From: DAOOOU01 sp964435635
GTDB lineage: Bacteria; Bacillota_I; Bacilli_A; RF39; UBA660
Reading direction: 5' to 3'
Length of the DNA stretch: 29,046 bases
NCBI GenBank assembly: GCA_964435635.1
Contig: CAYSZU010000009.1
Span: 1-29,046, forward strand
This document shows, one piece after another, positions 14,807-22,770 of the stretch (position 1 is the first letter of the stretch; every line of letters begins with the position of its first letter). The notes beneath the pieces were generated by a model, which saw only the letters and a program-made list of their open reading frames with translations, searched no databases and had not been told where the DNA came from. The position numbers and the translations under genes were made by a program.

Positions 14807-15283
14807 CTAGCGTTTAAAGACTTTTTTTACTAAATTAGCAATTAAATAACTAAGACAAACAACTAAATAAGCCAAAAAAACATAACTAAATAAACAATAA
14901 TATAGAAAAGTAAGATTTTGATTAATAAAATAAATCGTAAAAGGAATTAAACTAATAATTATGAGGGGCAAAATAAAATAAAAATCGATTTTTTTAATTA
15001 TCTTTTTATTTTGATAACGATTATCATAAAATAAATTAATAAATAAAAATAAATTAATAACCCCAAATAGCATCATGTTAACTATGTTATTATCGTACTT
15101 TGTAAAGTAAATAAAAATACTCATTAATAGTAATGTTTCCAACCTAAAAAGCCGAAAATAATTCTCTTTAAAATATTTATAATTAAACTTTTTCTTTTTT
15201 AATTCCTGAATAGCAATATTACAATAAGTAACATAGTAACATAGCCAAGGAATAAAAGTTAAGATAATTAAAGTTTTTTCCAT
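14807..15283 (-). CDS. Hypothetical integral membrane protein
   Basis: 158 residues with four or five hydrophobic segments separated by short Lys-rich loops (ELKKKKFNYKYFKENY, QNKKIIKKID) and a basic C-terminus (LVKKVFKR). No family motif is recognised. It has its own promoter and AAGGAGCAG before the ATG at 15283, and it is transcribed divergently from murT, so it may share a control region with murT-gatD. Coding is supported by the ribosome site, promoter and clean length; function cannot be inferred. Confidence 0.75.
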   Translation of the reverse strand: MEKTLIILTFIPWLCYYVTYCNIAIQELKKKKFNYKYFKENYFRLFRLETLLLMSIFIYFTKYDNNIVNMMLFGVINLFLFINLFYDNRYQNKKIIKKIDFYFILPLIIISLIPFTIYFINQNLTFLYYCLFSYVFLAYLVVCLSYLIANLVKKVFKR

Positions 15284-15307
15284 AAAATCTGCTCCTTACT
15301 TATTATA

Positions 15308-15336
15308 AGTATATAATACCAATTTATATTTGACAA
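15308..15336 (-). promoter_or_regulatory. Promoter of the 15283 membrane gene
   Basis: TTGTCA (15336-15331), a 17-bp spacer and TATACT (15313-15308) on the minus strand. Confidence 0.72.
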
Positions 15337-15383
15337 TTGCTTTAGTAATATATTCGGGTTTGCTATGCTGATTTAAATAATAA

Positions 15384-15392
15384 TGTTATAAT
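15384..15392 (+). promoter_or_regulatory. Extended -10 promoter for murT-gatD
   Basis: TGTTATAAT on the plus strand with no good -35. The predicted start near 15399 leaves a 5' UTR of only about 12 nt, consisting mostly of the GGTGA ribosome site. Confidence 0.6.
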
Positions 15393-15411
15393 ATTACTGG
15401 TGAAGAAAAAG

Positions 15412-16758
15412 ATGTATTTATCATTTTTAATTATATTTAATAAAATTATAACAGGAGTTCTTAAAATTTTCGGCAAAAACGCTAGTGTTTATGCTGGTTC
15501 AATTATCTATCAGTATTTTGACCAAAAAATTCTAACTAAAATAAAATATCCTCCTTACGTTATTGCTGTTACTGGTTCTTCAGGAAAAGGCTCAACAACT
15601 GATTTAATTGCTAAAATCCTAACTGCTGAAGGTCTTAAAGTTATTTATAACCAAAGTGGCAGTAATGGGGTTTTAGGAGCAGCTACCTTAATCTTAAATA
15701 ACTGTAATTATAAAGGCCATTTTAAGGGGGACGTTTTACTCCTTGAAGCTGATGAGAGGCATTTAAGACTTATTTTTTCTAAAAATAAACCTACTCATTT
15801 AGTTTTAACAAACATCACAAGAGATCAACCAGTTCGAAATGGTCATCCAAAGTCAGTATTTGAAGCAATAGCTAGTTCTTTAGATGATCAAACTCACGTT
15901 ATTATTAATGCTGATGATCCCCTTATTAATACAATTAAACTTTTACATCATGGCCAAATAAGTACTTATGGGATTGTCAAAACTAATGCTAGTTTTAAAA
16001 AACCTAGACTTGATAATCTAGACTTTGCTTATTGTCCAGTTTGTCAAACTAAATTAGTGTATGATTATTATCATTATGGTCATTTAGGTTCTTATTATTG
16101 CCCTAATGATGATTATAAAAGAGGTTTAGTTGATTATGAAGCAACTGATATTAATTTAAAAGCTAAACAAATCAAAATAAATAATAATTTAGTCACAATT
16201 AATAGTGATGTTCTTTATGCGGCATATGCCTCATTAGCCGCTTATGCCTTAACTAGCGAATTAAAAGTAGCTCCAGCAAGGATTATAAAGACTCTTAATG
16301 ATCATCAAAACAAAGCGAAAAGAGGTCAGCTTGAAAGATTAGCTAATCGTGATTTTATTATGCTTGAGAGTAAGAATGAAAATAACTTAAGTTATTATCA
16401 ATCAATTAAATATATTGCCGATTATCAGCAACCAAAAAGTATTATTATGGGTTTTGAAAATGTTTCAAGACGGTATAAGGAAAACGACTTATCATGGTTA
16501 TATGATGTCGAATTCGAGTTATTAAATGATGATAAAATCGATAAGATTTTTTGTATTGGTCGGTTTCGCTATGACGTTGCAACTAGACTCACCTATGCTA
16601 AGATTGACCCAACTAAAATAATCCTAGTTGATGATACCAAGCATTTAATAAATCAAGTTAAAAATGAAAGCCAGGGCACAATTTTCTCAATTGTCTGTTT
16701 TGATATGACAGCAATCATTAAAGGTTTATTGGAGGAGGAAAAAAATGGCAACAATTAA
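15412..16758 (+). CDS. murT: Lipid II isoglutaminyl synthase, MurT subunit
   Basis: Mur-ligase-like subunit that activates the D-glutamate of lipid II and, with ammonia from GatD, makes D-isoglutamine. 448 residues. The ATP loop GSSGKGST lies at about 55-62 and a Mur central domain follows (ADERHLRL, TNITRDQ, INADDPLI). A zinc-ribbon insertion has Cys208, Cys211 and Cys230, with Asp at 233 where the fourth cysteine is usual. The C-terminal DUF1727 region has the DLSWLYDVEFE motif starting at Asp359; the usual KNPAG stretch reads KNENN. The start is the ATG at 15412 with GGTGA 8 nt upstream; the GTG at 15400 would lie on the transcription start. gatD overlaps its end by 14 nt. Confidence 0.92.
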   Translation: MYLSFLIIFNKIITGVLKIFGKNASVYAGSIIYQYFDQKILTKIKYPPYVIAVTGSSGKGSTTDLIAKILTAEGLKVIYNQSGSNGVLGAATLILNNCNYKGHFKGDVLLLEADERHLRLIFSKNKPTHLVLTNITRDQPVRNGHPKSVFEAIASSLDDQTHVIINADDPLINTIKLLHHGQISTYGIVKTNASFKKPRLDNLDFAYCPVCQTKLVYDYYHYGHLGSYYCPNDDYKRGLVDYEATDINLKAKQIKINNNLVTINSDVLYAAYASLAAYALTSELKVAPARIIKTLNDHQNKAKRGQLERLANRDFIMLESKNENNLSYYQSIKYIADYQQPKSIIMGFENVSRRYKENDLSWLYDVEFELLNDDKIDKIFCIGRFRYDVATRLTYAKIDPTKIILVDDTKHLINQVKNESQGTIFSIVCFDMTAIIKGLLEEEKNGNN

Positions 16759-17455
16759 AATTGCTCACTTATATTATGATTTAATGAATCTATATGGTGA
16801 GAATGGTAATCTTAGAGCTTTAGAAAAAGCTTTAATTGATCAACAACAAGAAGTTGTAATTACCAAACTATCCCTTAAAGATCAAATTGATTTTCTAGCT
16901 TATGATATTTTTTATCTTGGTTCAGGAAGTGAAGATAATATTAGAATAGTTAATAATGACTTACTAAATTATCAAGCTAAAATTAAAAAAGCGATTGAAA
17001 AAGACAAGTTTTTTATTATAACTGGTAATGCGCTTGATTTATTTGGTCAGAAGATTAAAAGTCTTAATCAAAAAGAATTGGTTACTTTAGGGATTTTTCC
17101 TTATGATAGTCAAGAAGTTGAAGATAGAATCGTGGGCGAACAAGTATATACAACTGATTTAATAAAAGAAAAAGTTATTGGTTTTCAAAACCGGCAAACA
17201 ATTATGAGTTCTTATAGTCCGTTGTTTGAAGTTATTAGAGGAACTGGCTCGAATCCTCATCAAACAGTAGAAGGAATTAAATATAAGAACTTCTATGGCA
17301 CTTATCTAATTGGTCCCTTATTAATTAGAAACCCAGCCCTCCTTAAAAAAATTATTAAAAATTTATTTAAGATTAAGAAAATCAGTTATCAATCCTTACC
17401 TGATGACATTGCTAACCAAGCTTATCAAGAATATCTTAAAAACTTTGTAAATTAA
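16745..17455 (+). CDS. gatD: GatD-like subunit of lipid II isoglutaminyl synthase, catalytic Cys and His missing
   Basis: GatD normally releases ammonia from glutamine for MurT. The 236-residue protein keeps the family shape: LYYDLMNLYGENGNLRAL, DIFYLGSGSEDN, a VIGFQNRQ segment and KNFYGTYLIGPLLIRNP. The nucleophile elbow, usually ICGGYQ, reads TGNALD with Gly94 in place of the catalytic Cys94 known in Staphylococcus aureus GatD. The GTYLHGP histidine is Ile189. The whole protein has no cysteine. It should therefore not hydrolyse glutamine. It overlaps murT by 14 nt and has GGAGGA upstream, so it is probably still made and may act as a structural partner, perhaps with free ammonia as donor. 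Confidence 0.88.
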   Translation: MATIKIAHLYYDLMNLYGENGNLRALEKALIDQQQEVVITKLSLKDQIDFLAYDIFYLGSGSEDNIRIVNNDLLNYQAKIKKAIEKDKFFIITGNALDLFGQKIKSLNQKELVTLGIFPYDSQEVEDRIVGEQVYTTDLIKEKVIGFQNRQTIMSSYSPLFEVIRGTGSNPHQTVEGIKYKNFYGTYLIGPLLIRNPALLKKIIKNLFKIKKISYQSLPDDIANQAYQEYLKNFVN

Positions 17456-17479
17456 AACTCAACTTCATCGTTGAGTTTT
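17454..17479. terminator. Bidirectional terminator between gatD and queH
   Basis: AAAACTCAAC/GTTGAGTTTT 10-bp hairpin with loop TTCATC, flanked by A and T runs so that it works on both strands. It overlaps both stop codons of the convergent genes. Confidence 0.85.
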
Positions 17480-18058
17480 TGAATATTCACAGCCACAATA
17501 ATTTTGGCGATAAAAATTATTTTCTTTTGATAATTCAATACTTCTTTTATAGCCATCTTCTTTTTTAAAATCAGCGCATAAAAAGTTTATTTTTTGCTCC
17601 GTTGCAATTTTTATCCCAAGTTCATTAATAACTTGACTGTTTTTATGAGGGCTAATTGTTAGCGTTGTGCCAAAATAATCAAAGTTATATTCTTTAGCTT
17701 TAAGAGCCGTTTTAGTTAACCGAAATTGAAAACAAATAAAACAACGTTTTTTTCCTTCTGGTTCATTTTCTAAACCTTTAATTTGCGCTTGATATTGAGC
17801 GTTATCATAATTAGCATCTAAGTATGGTATACCTAGTTTTATTAAGTAATTAATTTGTTCTGTTTGCCTTTTTTGATATTCAGCAAAAGGTTCAATATTA
17901 GGATTATAATAATATACAGTGATTGCAAAATCCTTACTTAGTCTTTCAATTACAGCACTTGAACAAGGAGCACAACAACTATGTAATAATAGTTTTGGCC
18001 GCTTTTGGGCTTCTTTTTTAATTATAGTTAGCATTTGGTGATTATAATCAGTCTTCAT
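17465..18058 (-). CDS. queH: Epoxyqueuosine reductase QueH
   Basis: Last step of queuosine tRNA modification: reduces epoxyqueuosine to queuosine using an iron-sulfur and metal centre; a replacement for QueG. 197 residues with the DUF208 signatures LLLHSCCAPCSS (Cys28, Cys29, Cys32), NPNIEPFAEYQKR, KKRCFICFQFRL (Cys106, Cys109), FGTTLTISPHKN and the C-terminal YRQNYCGCEYS. It is the last gene of the wall-synthesis unit and overlaps ftsQ by 11 nt. No other queuosine genes are in the window; QueH may act on salvaged precursors or with genes elsewhere. Confidence 0.94.
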   Translation of the reverse strand: MKTDYNHQMLTIIKKEAQKRPKLLLHSCCAPCSSAVIERLSKDFAITVYYYNPNIEPFAEYQKRQTEQINYLIKLGIPYLDANYDNAQYQAQIKGLENEPEGKKRCFICFQFRLTKTALKAKEYNFDYFGTTLTISPHKNSQVINELGIKIATEQKINFLCADFKKEDGYKRSIELSKENNFYRQNYCGCEYSKTQR

Positions 18059-18794
18059 CTTTTTCCTCTTGATTATTACTTATATTTGGAAAGGGAATAA
18101 ATGAGACAACTTCGCTATTGGATGAGTCTAATTGAATTGTCCCTTTTTTATTATCTAAACTTGCATATATATCTAGATATTTATTGAGGCGTAAGATATT
18201 AATAATATTAACAATTACAACATTACCATCATTCATTGTTAGTAAGAATCTTTTATCATCAAGAAACTTGCCTTCCTCGTTTTGCGATGGAGCGTACTCA
18301 ATTTCACTAATCTGATTAATAACATCACTTGTAACTTTGGCAAAACCATTAACTAGCGCTTGATATATCTCATCTGGAACATAATTAATTAACGTTGGAA
18401 TTCCTAAATATATATTATTATCATCAACTTCTTTTTGATTTGATAAAACTATCTTTTGGGTATTTTGATTAAAGAATAAGACTTTGTTTTCTTTAATCAA
18501 AATTATTAATTGGCCTTTTAAATTCCTTTTTATTTCAACTTCTGAAACTAAGTCGTTTTGCTTAATTATATTAGTTATTTTTCTTAAATTTAAATGATAA
18601 AGACGGGGATAACCCTCAAGTTTAGCCCTAGTGATTATTTCATTATCTTTAATTAAGGTTGTCCCTTTAATAATAATGTTTTTAGTTGGCAAATTAAAAA
18701 TATAATAGCCTATCCCCGAAATAAGGGTAATAAGGATTATTATTAAAAATACTTTGCGTAAATTTAACTTTGGGGCCTTTTTTTTATTTGCCAT
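18048..18794 (-). CDS. ftsQ: Cell division protein FtsQ/DivIB
   Basis: Bitopic divisome protein that, with FtsL and FtsB/DivIC, controls septal wall synthesis. 248 residues: Lys-rich cytoplasmic start (MANKKKAPKLNLRK), one membrane helix (about 14-33), a POTRA domain (NIIIKGTTLIKDNEIITRAKL, LVSEVEIKRNLKGQLIILIKE) and a beta domain that binds partners (GIPTLINYVP ... LLTMNDGNVVIVN). Its place after murG-murB matches the usual Firmicutes order. Four nt separate it from murB; queH overlaps its 3' end. Confidence 0.92.
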   Translation of the reverse strand: MANKKKAPKLNLRKVFLIIILITLISGIGYYIFNLPTKNIIIKGTTLIKDNEIITRAKLEGYPRLYHLNLRKITNIIKQNDLVSEVEIKRNLKGQLIILIKENKVLFFNQNTQKIVLSNQKEVDDNNIYLGIPTLINYVPDEIYQALVNGFAKVTSDVINQISEIEYAPSQNEEGKFLDDKRFLLTMNDGNVVIVNIINILRLNKYLDIYASLDNKKGTIQLDSSNSEVVSFIPFPNISNNQEEKDED

Positions 18795-18798
18795 CTAA

Positions 18799-19644
18799 TC
18801 ATTCCCAACTAATAAATTCCTGTTCAATTTGAAGATTGACCTTTTCTTTTGCTAAAACTGTTTCTTGAACTTTAGTGATAAGTTGATAGACATCACTACT
18901 TTTAGCATGGTCAAAATTTATAATAAAATTAGCGTGTTTTTCACTAACTTTTGCTCCGCCAATTGTATGTCCTTTAAGTCCAGAAGCTTCAATCAAACGA
19001 CCGGCAAAGTCGTTTGCTGGATTACGAAANNNNNNNNNNGCCATTAAAGCCATTGAATCTTCTTTCGTACCTGGTAATAAAGCTAGCTCGGCCGCTAAAA
19101 TAATAAGCTCTTTTTGTTCTTTAAAAGAAGTATAACGATAATCGTATTTAATTTCCGCTTTAGGAATTTTCTTGGTTTTTAGTTCTTCATCTAAAACTAT
19201 AACATTTGTCACGAAATCCATGATACATGAATTATATGCTCCGGCATTACCATATATTGCCCCACCTAGTGTTCCAGGAATCCCGGCGGCAAACTCTAAA
19301 CCTTTTTTATTTCGGTTAACGCACTCAGCAACTATATTAGGAAGCAAGGCCCCCGCTTCAACATATACTATATCTAAGCATTCATGAACCTCAACATTAC
19401 ACAGTTCAGATAGTTTTATAAAAATACCATCATAATAATCATCTTTTAAGACGATATTAGAACCATTACCGATAATTAGATACTTTGTATCAACTTTTTT
19501 TATGTATGCTAATAGTTCCCTTAAATCAGCTACAGAGTCAGGGAAACATAAATACTTTACCCGGCTATTAAGTTGCAAGGTATTATAATCACTTAAATCA
19601 GCATCTTCGATTACTTTACCGAATTTTTTTAGTTCTTTTATCAT
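18799..19644 (-). CDS. murB: UDP-N-acetylenolpyruvoylglucosamine reductase (contains assembly gap)
   Basis: FAD enzyme that makes UDP-MurNAc. Visible motifs: YLIIGNGSNIVL (FAD site), GLEFAAGIPGTLGGAIYGNAGAYN, the middle KYDYRYTSF, and FRNPANDFAGRLIEASGLKGHTIGGAKVSEKHANFIIN with the catalytic Glu region. Ten Ns at 19030-19039 replace about 20 residues that usually read like RxxRRxxQPLEYPSAGSV, including the catalytic Ser. The frame stays open by chance, so real length is about 300 residues. Its ATG overlaps the murG stop (ATGA). Type II-like MurB of Gram-positives. Confidence 0.95.
   Translation of the reverse strand: MIKELKKFGKVIEDADLSDYNTLQLNSRVKYLCFPDSVADLRELLAYIKKVDTKYLIIGNGSNIVLKDDYYDGIFIKLSELCNVEVHECLDIVYVEAGALLPNIVAECVNRNKKGLEFAAGIPGTLGGAIYGNAGAYNSCIMDFVTNVIVLDEELKTKKIPKAEIKYDYRYTSFKEQKELIILAAELALLPGTKEDSMALMXXXXFRNPANDFAGRLIEASGLKGHTIGGAKVSEKHANFIINFDHAKSSDVYQLITKVQETVLAKEKVNLQIEQEFISWE
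19030..19039. other. Assembly gap (10 N) inside murB
   Basis: Ten Ns in place of an estimated 55-65 nt of conserved murB sequence; a fixed-length placeholder like the one in rpsB. Confidence 0.9.
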
Positions 19645-20717
19645 TTAATCATTTCCTTTATACTTTTATATATTATTTCACTACTATTTAAAGTTGTAAT
19701 TTCAGCTAAATTTTTCTTCATCTCATTATACTTGATCTTATCACCTAAAATAGTCTCGATTTTCATTCTTAATTTATCACTTGTTAAATTCTTTTCTTCA
19801 ATTAATTCGCCCGCATTCTTCTTTTTTAATTCTAGGGCATTATAATATTGATGATTATTTGCTACATACGGACTGGGAATAAAAATCGCTGGTAAATTAA
19901 GGGCTAAAACTTCACTCATGGTTGTTGCCCCTGCCCTCGTTACTAATAAGTCAGTACATTTTAATAAGGCAGGAAGATTATCAAAATATGGAATAACAAC
20001 AACGTTTGACGGAACAATTAAACCTTTAATAAATTCATCATAATAATCTTTACCAGTAATATACACTACCTCATATTCAGCACCAGAAGCACCAAGTAAG
20101 AAGTTTTGCATTTTAGCATTAATCGTAACACTACCTAAACTACCTGAAACAATTGTTACTAACTTCTTATTGCCACTTAAACCTAATGTTTTTTTCTGAC
20201 ATGGAATGGCATTAGCTGCTCGATCACCACCTGGATTACCAGTTAAGATTGTTTTTTCCTTGGCAAAATATTTTTTTGTTTCAATAAAGGAAATCCCAAT
20301 TTTTGTTGCCTTTCTGGCAAAAGCTCTGTTGGCTTTCCCGGGAATTGAATTTTGTTCATGAATAAAAGTTTTAATCCCTAGTTTATGAGCTGCCATTAAG
20401 ACTGGGTATGTAACATAACCCCCAACCCCGATTACAACATCCGGCTTAAATTCTTTCATTACTTTTAGACATTTACTTGTTGCTTTTTGAATTAAACTAA
20501 TACTACGAATGTTTTTAAATATATTCTTTGTAAAACCATACATTTCTAAAGCTAAATAATCTATGCCTAAAGTAGGAATTAAATCCTTCTCCATTCGGTT
20601 ATGGGTACCAATAAATAGCACCTCTAAGTCTTTTTCTTTAGTTTTAAATTTTTCAATAATACTTAAAGCGGGATAAATATGACCGCCAGTTCCACCGGCG
20701 GAGATAATAATTTTCAT
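19641..20717 (-). CDS. murG: Lipid II synthase MurG (UDP-GlcNAc transferase)
   Basis: Adds GlcNAc to lipid I at the inner membrane face, making lipid II. 358 residues with the GT28 motifs: ISAGGTGGHIYPALSI, VIGVGGYVTYPVLMAA, TFIHEQNSIPGKANR and the donor-site LLVTRAGATTMSEVLAL followed by PSPYVANNHQYYNA. The start is the ATG at 20717, 6 nt after AAGGTGAT; the GTG at 20726 is part of the ribosome site. Followed by murB with an ATGA overlap. ftsW and murD, which often flank murG, are missing. Confidence 0.96.
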   Translation of the reverse strand: MKIIISAGGTGGHIYPALSIIEKFKTKEKDLEVLFIGTHNRMEKDLIPTLGIDYLALEMYGFTKNIFKNIRSISLIQKATSKCLKVMKEFKPDVVIGVGGYVTYPVLMAAHKLGIKTFIHEQNSIPGKANRAFARKATKIGISFIETKKYFAKEKTILTGNPGGDRAANAIPCQKKTLGLSGNKKLVTIVSGSLGSVTINAKMQNFLLGASGAEYEVVYITGKDYYDEFIKGLIVPSNVVVIPYFDNLPALLKCTDLLVTRAGATTMSEVLALNLPAIFIPSPYVANNHQYYNALELKKKNAGELIEEKNLTSDKLRMKIETILGDKIKYNEMKKNLAEITTLNSSEIIYKSIKEMIK

Positions 20718-20758
20718 TTTAATCACCTTCTAATTTAATCTCTTGTTTTTAATCGTTC

Positions 20759-21535
20759 TTAACTAATAGTTCGTCTATTAGCTACATTTTTTAATGCATT
20801 AGCATCATAGATAGTAGCTAGTAAATTACTATTACGACCATAATTAGGATTTACATCTAAAGCGCCGATTGATTCACTATCAAAGTTTAAATAACCAACA
20901 ATATATTCTGGTAATAAAGTCGGAGTATTCCGTTCATTATAATAATAGATTGGTTGCGGAGCAGGCCCATCTTGAGCTAACCCAACATTAGCTTTTGGGA
21001 TTCGAACAATGTATGCTCCTAGTTTATTAATATTAGACCCTTCACTAATTTTATATTTATTGGTGGCCGAATTCTTTATTCGCCCTAAAAATGTAGGGAA
21101 GTTAACTTCAATTGAAACCGTCTTATTAATGTCCACCCATTCATTATTAATTGGGACACCACGCAGCAAATCACCAGAATTTTCCAAGCCTTGACTAAAA
21201 ATCTGCTTTTGATAGAAATTACCGTTAGCCCCTGGTAAATGAATTCCAACTACATAGTTATCATCGCCAAACAAGAAATCTTTTAGTTGTTGGGCATATT
21301 TTTCATCGATGTATACTTTACTAGCGTTAGTAGAAATAACTGATAAAACAAAATGTAATTTTGACATACCTATATCTTTTGGCAATTCTGTAATCTGATA
21401 CCCGTTATTTTCTGGTAAAGCTAAGTTTTGTAATTTTAATAAAAAATTAATATCTTCTTCTTTGCTGATATCAAATTTAATAATTAAGTCTTTAATATAT
21501 GATAACTCTGCTTTTCTTTTTCGATTATTAAACAT
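20759..21535 (-). CDS. Uncharacterised protein with ADP-ribosyltransferase-like H...E pattern
   Basis: 258 residues, soluble, no signal peptide. No family was recognised with certainty. The N-terminal 60 residues are helical and charged. The C-terminal part has features like PARP-type ADP-ribosyltransferases: YVVGIHLPGA with His99, followed by QIFSQGL (compare HGS ... ILSQGL), a core strand GAYIVRIPKA, and LLPEYIVGY with Glu210 (compare NEYIVYD). The pattern is suggestive only. It lies in the dcw cluster between mraY and murG, where murD and ftsW would be expected, and leads the unit hyp-murG-murB-ftsQ-queH. The start is the ATG at 21535 with GGTGAAG upstream; 16 extra residues are possible but have no ribosome site. 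Confidence 0.6.
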   Translation of the reverse strand: MFNNRKRKAELSYIKDLIIKFDISKEEDINFLLKLQNLALPENNGYQITELPKDIGMSKLHFVLSVISTNASKVYIDEKYAQQLKDFLFGDDNYVVGIHLPGANGNFYQKQIFSQGLENSGDLLRGVPINNEWVDINKTVSIEVNFPTFLGRIKNSATNKYKISEGSNINKLGAYIVRIPKANVGLAQDGPAPQPIYYYNERNTPTLLPEYIVGYLNFDSESIGALDVNPNYGRNSNLLATIYDANALKNVANRRTIS

Positions 21536-21553
21536 CTTTTCTTCACCACTTAT

Positions 21554-21562
21554 AATATAACA
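21554..21562 (-). promoter_or_regulatory. Extended -10 promoter for the hyp-murG-murB-ftsQ-queH unit
   Basis: TGTTATATT on the minus strand about 20 nt before the start codon. A perfect TTGACA lies upstream but about 28 bp away, too far to pair with it. Confidence 0.5.
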
Positions 21563-21623
21563 TGTTTTTGACCTAAACGACACAGACTGTCAACTCACTT
21601 AACAATAATAGCTCTTATTTGAC

Positions 21624-21648
21624 AAAAAAAAAGAACAGATTGTTCTTT
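21624..21648 (-). terminator. Terminator after mraY
   Basis: AAAGAACA/TGTTCTTT 8-bp hairpin with a 3-nt loop followed by a long T run on the minus strand, directly after the mraY stop. Confidence 0.85.
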
Positions 21649-22641
21649 TTATAACCAAACGCCATAAGTAATGGCCGCCATTGCTAAGATAAAGCCAACG
21701 ATATAAAACATTTTAACAATATCTCTTTCAGCCCAACCAAGTTGTTCGAAATGATGATGTAAAGGCGCCATTTTAAAGATTTTTCGTTTAAATTTACGAA
21801 TCGCAATTATTTGACTAATAGTACTTATTGCTTCAATAACGAAAACCCCACCAACAACTGCTAGAGTTATTTCGTACTTTGTTAAAATGGCAATTGCGGC
21901 CATTGATCCACCCAAAGCCATTGAACCAGTATCACCCATAAATACTTTGGCTGGATGAGAATTATAAACTAAGAAGCCTAATAGACTACCAAGTAAGACA
22001 AAACAGAAGATGGCAATTTCATCATACCCATTAAGCCAGCCAACATTCCATGATAATAAGCCAAAAGCTAAAAAGGCAATAGCACATAAACCACCAGCTA
22101 GACCATCAAGGCCATCGGTTACATTAACAGCATTAGATGTTCCAACTAGTAAGAAGAGAATAAAAATACCATAAACCCATCCAAGGTTTATATTGATATT
22201 TAATAAGGATATTTCTAGCGTTGGATCACCACCGTTGCGCATATAAATATAGAAAAAGATTAAAGATATAAAGGTTTGGACTAAGAGCTTTGAAATTATT
22301 TTAAACCCTTTGTTATTCTTAAATTTAATCTTTAAAAAATCATCAATAAAACCAATCAGCGCATAAGTAATAAAAACCATCACGACAATCACTAAATTAG
22401 ATGAGAAATCGATACTTTTATTTAGCCATAAGAATAAGAGGGAAATAAGGGTTGGAATAATAAAGATAAAGCCACCCATCGTTGGTGTTCCATCTTTTGC
22501 CATATGCCTTTCCCCAATTGTTAAACTAACTTTTTGTTTTAATTTTAGGCTTTTTAGAATCGGGATTAAGAAAAATCCAATGATAATTGATAAAACAAAT
22601 CCTAACATCATGGCCATCGTTGATTTAGCTAAAATAAGCAT
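21649..22641 (-). CDS. mraY: Phospho-MurNAc-pentapeptide transferase
   Basis: Transfers phospho-MurNAc-pentapeptide to undecaprenyl phosphate, making lipid I; ten-helix membrane enzyme. 330 residues with all family motifs: KDGTPTMGGFIF, GFIDDFLKIKF (Asp pair), NAVNVTDGLDGLAGG, VFMGDTGSMALGG and the cytoplasmic APLHHHFEQLGW. Single-gene unit here with its own promoter and terminator, whereas it normally sits inside a dcw operon. ATG at 22641 follows GAGGCGAT. Confidence 0.97.
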   Translation of the reverse strand: MLILAKSTMAMMLGFVLSIIIGFFLIPILKSLKLKQKVSLTIGERHMAKDGTPTMGGFIFIIPTLISLLFLWLNKSIDFSSNLVIVVMVFITYALIGFIDDFLKIKFKNNKGFKIISKLLVQTFISLIFFYIYMRNGGDPTLEISLLNININLGWVYGIFILFLLVGTSNAVNVTDGLDGLAGGLCAIAFLAFGLLSWNVGWLNGYDEIAIFCFVLLGSLLGFLVYNSHPAKVFMGDTGSMALGGSMAAIAILTKYEITLAVVGGVFVIEAISTISQIIAIRKFKRKIFKMAPLHHHFEQLGWAERDIVKMFYIVGFILAMAAITYGVWL

Positions 22642-22663
22642 ATTATCGCCTCTTTTCTCTTTT

Positions 22664-22692
22664 ATTATACTACTAATTTAAAGTTTTAAGAA
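22664..22692 (-). promoter_or_regulatory. mraY promoter
   Basis: TATAAT (22669-22664) with a weak TTCTTA -35 (22692-22687) at 17 bp on the minus strand. A direct repeat TTGACGT...TTTGACGT lies just upstream on the plus strand (about 22708-22724). Confidence 0.5.
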
Positions 22693-22734
22693 AAATTAAC
22701 CGCTAGATTGACGTAATTTGACGTCTATCTCATC

Positions 22735-22757
22735 AAAAAAATAATGCTTAGCATTAT
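22735..22757 (-). terminator. Terminator after the 22771 membrane gene
   Basis: ATAATGC/GCATTAT hairpin with a short loop followed by a run of T on the minus strand, 14 nt past the stop codon. Confidence 0.72.
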
Positions 22758-22770
22758 CTTTTTAAATAAT

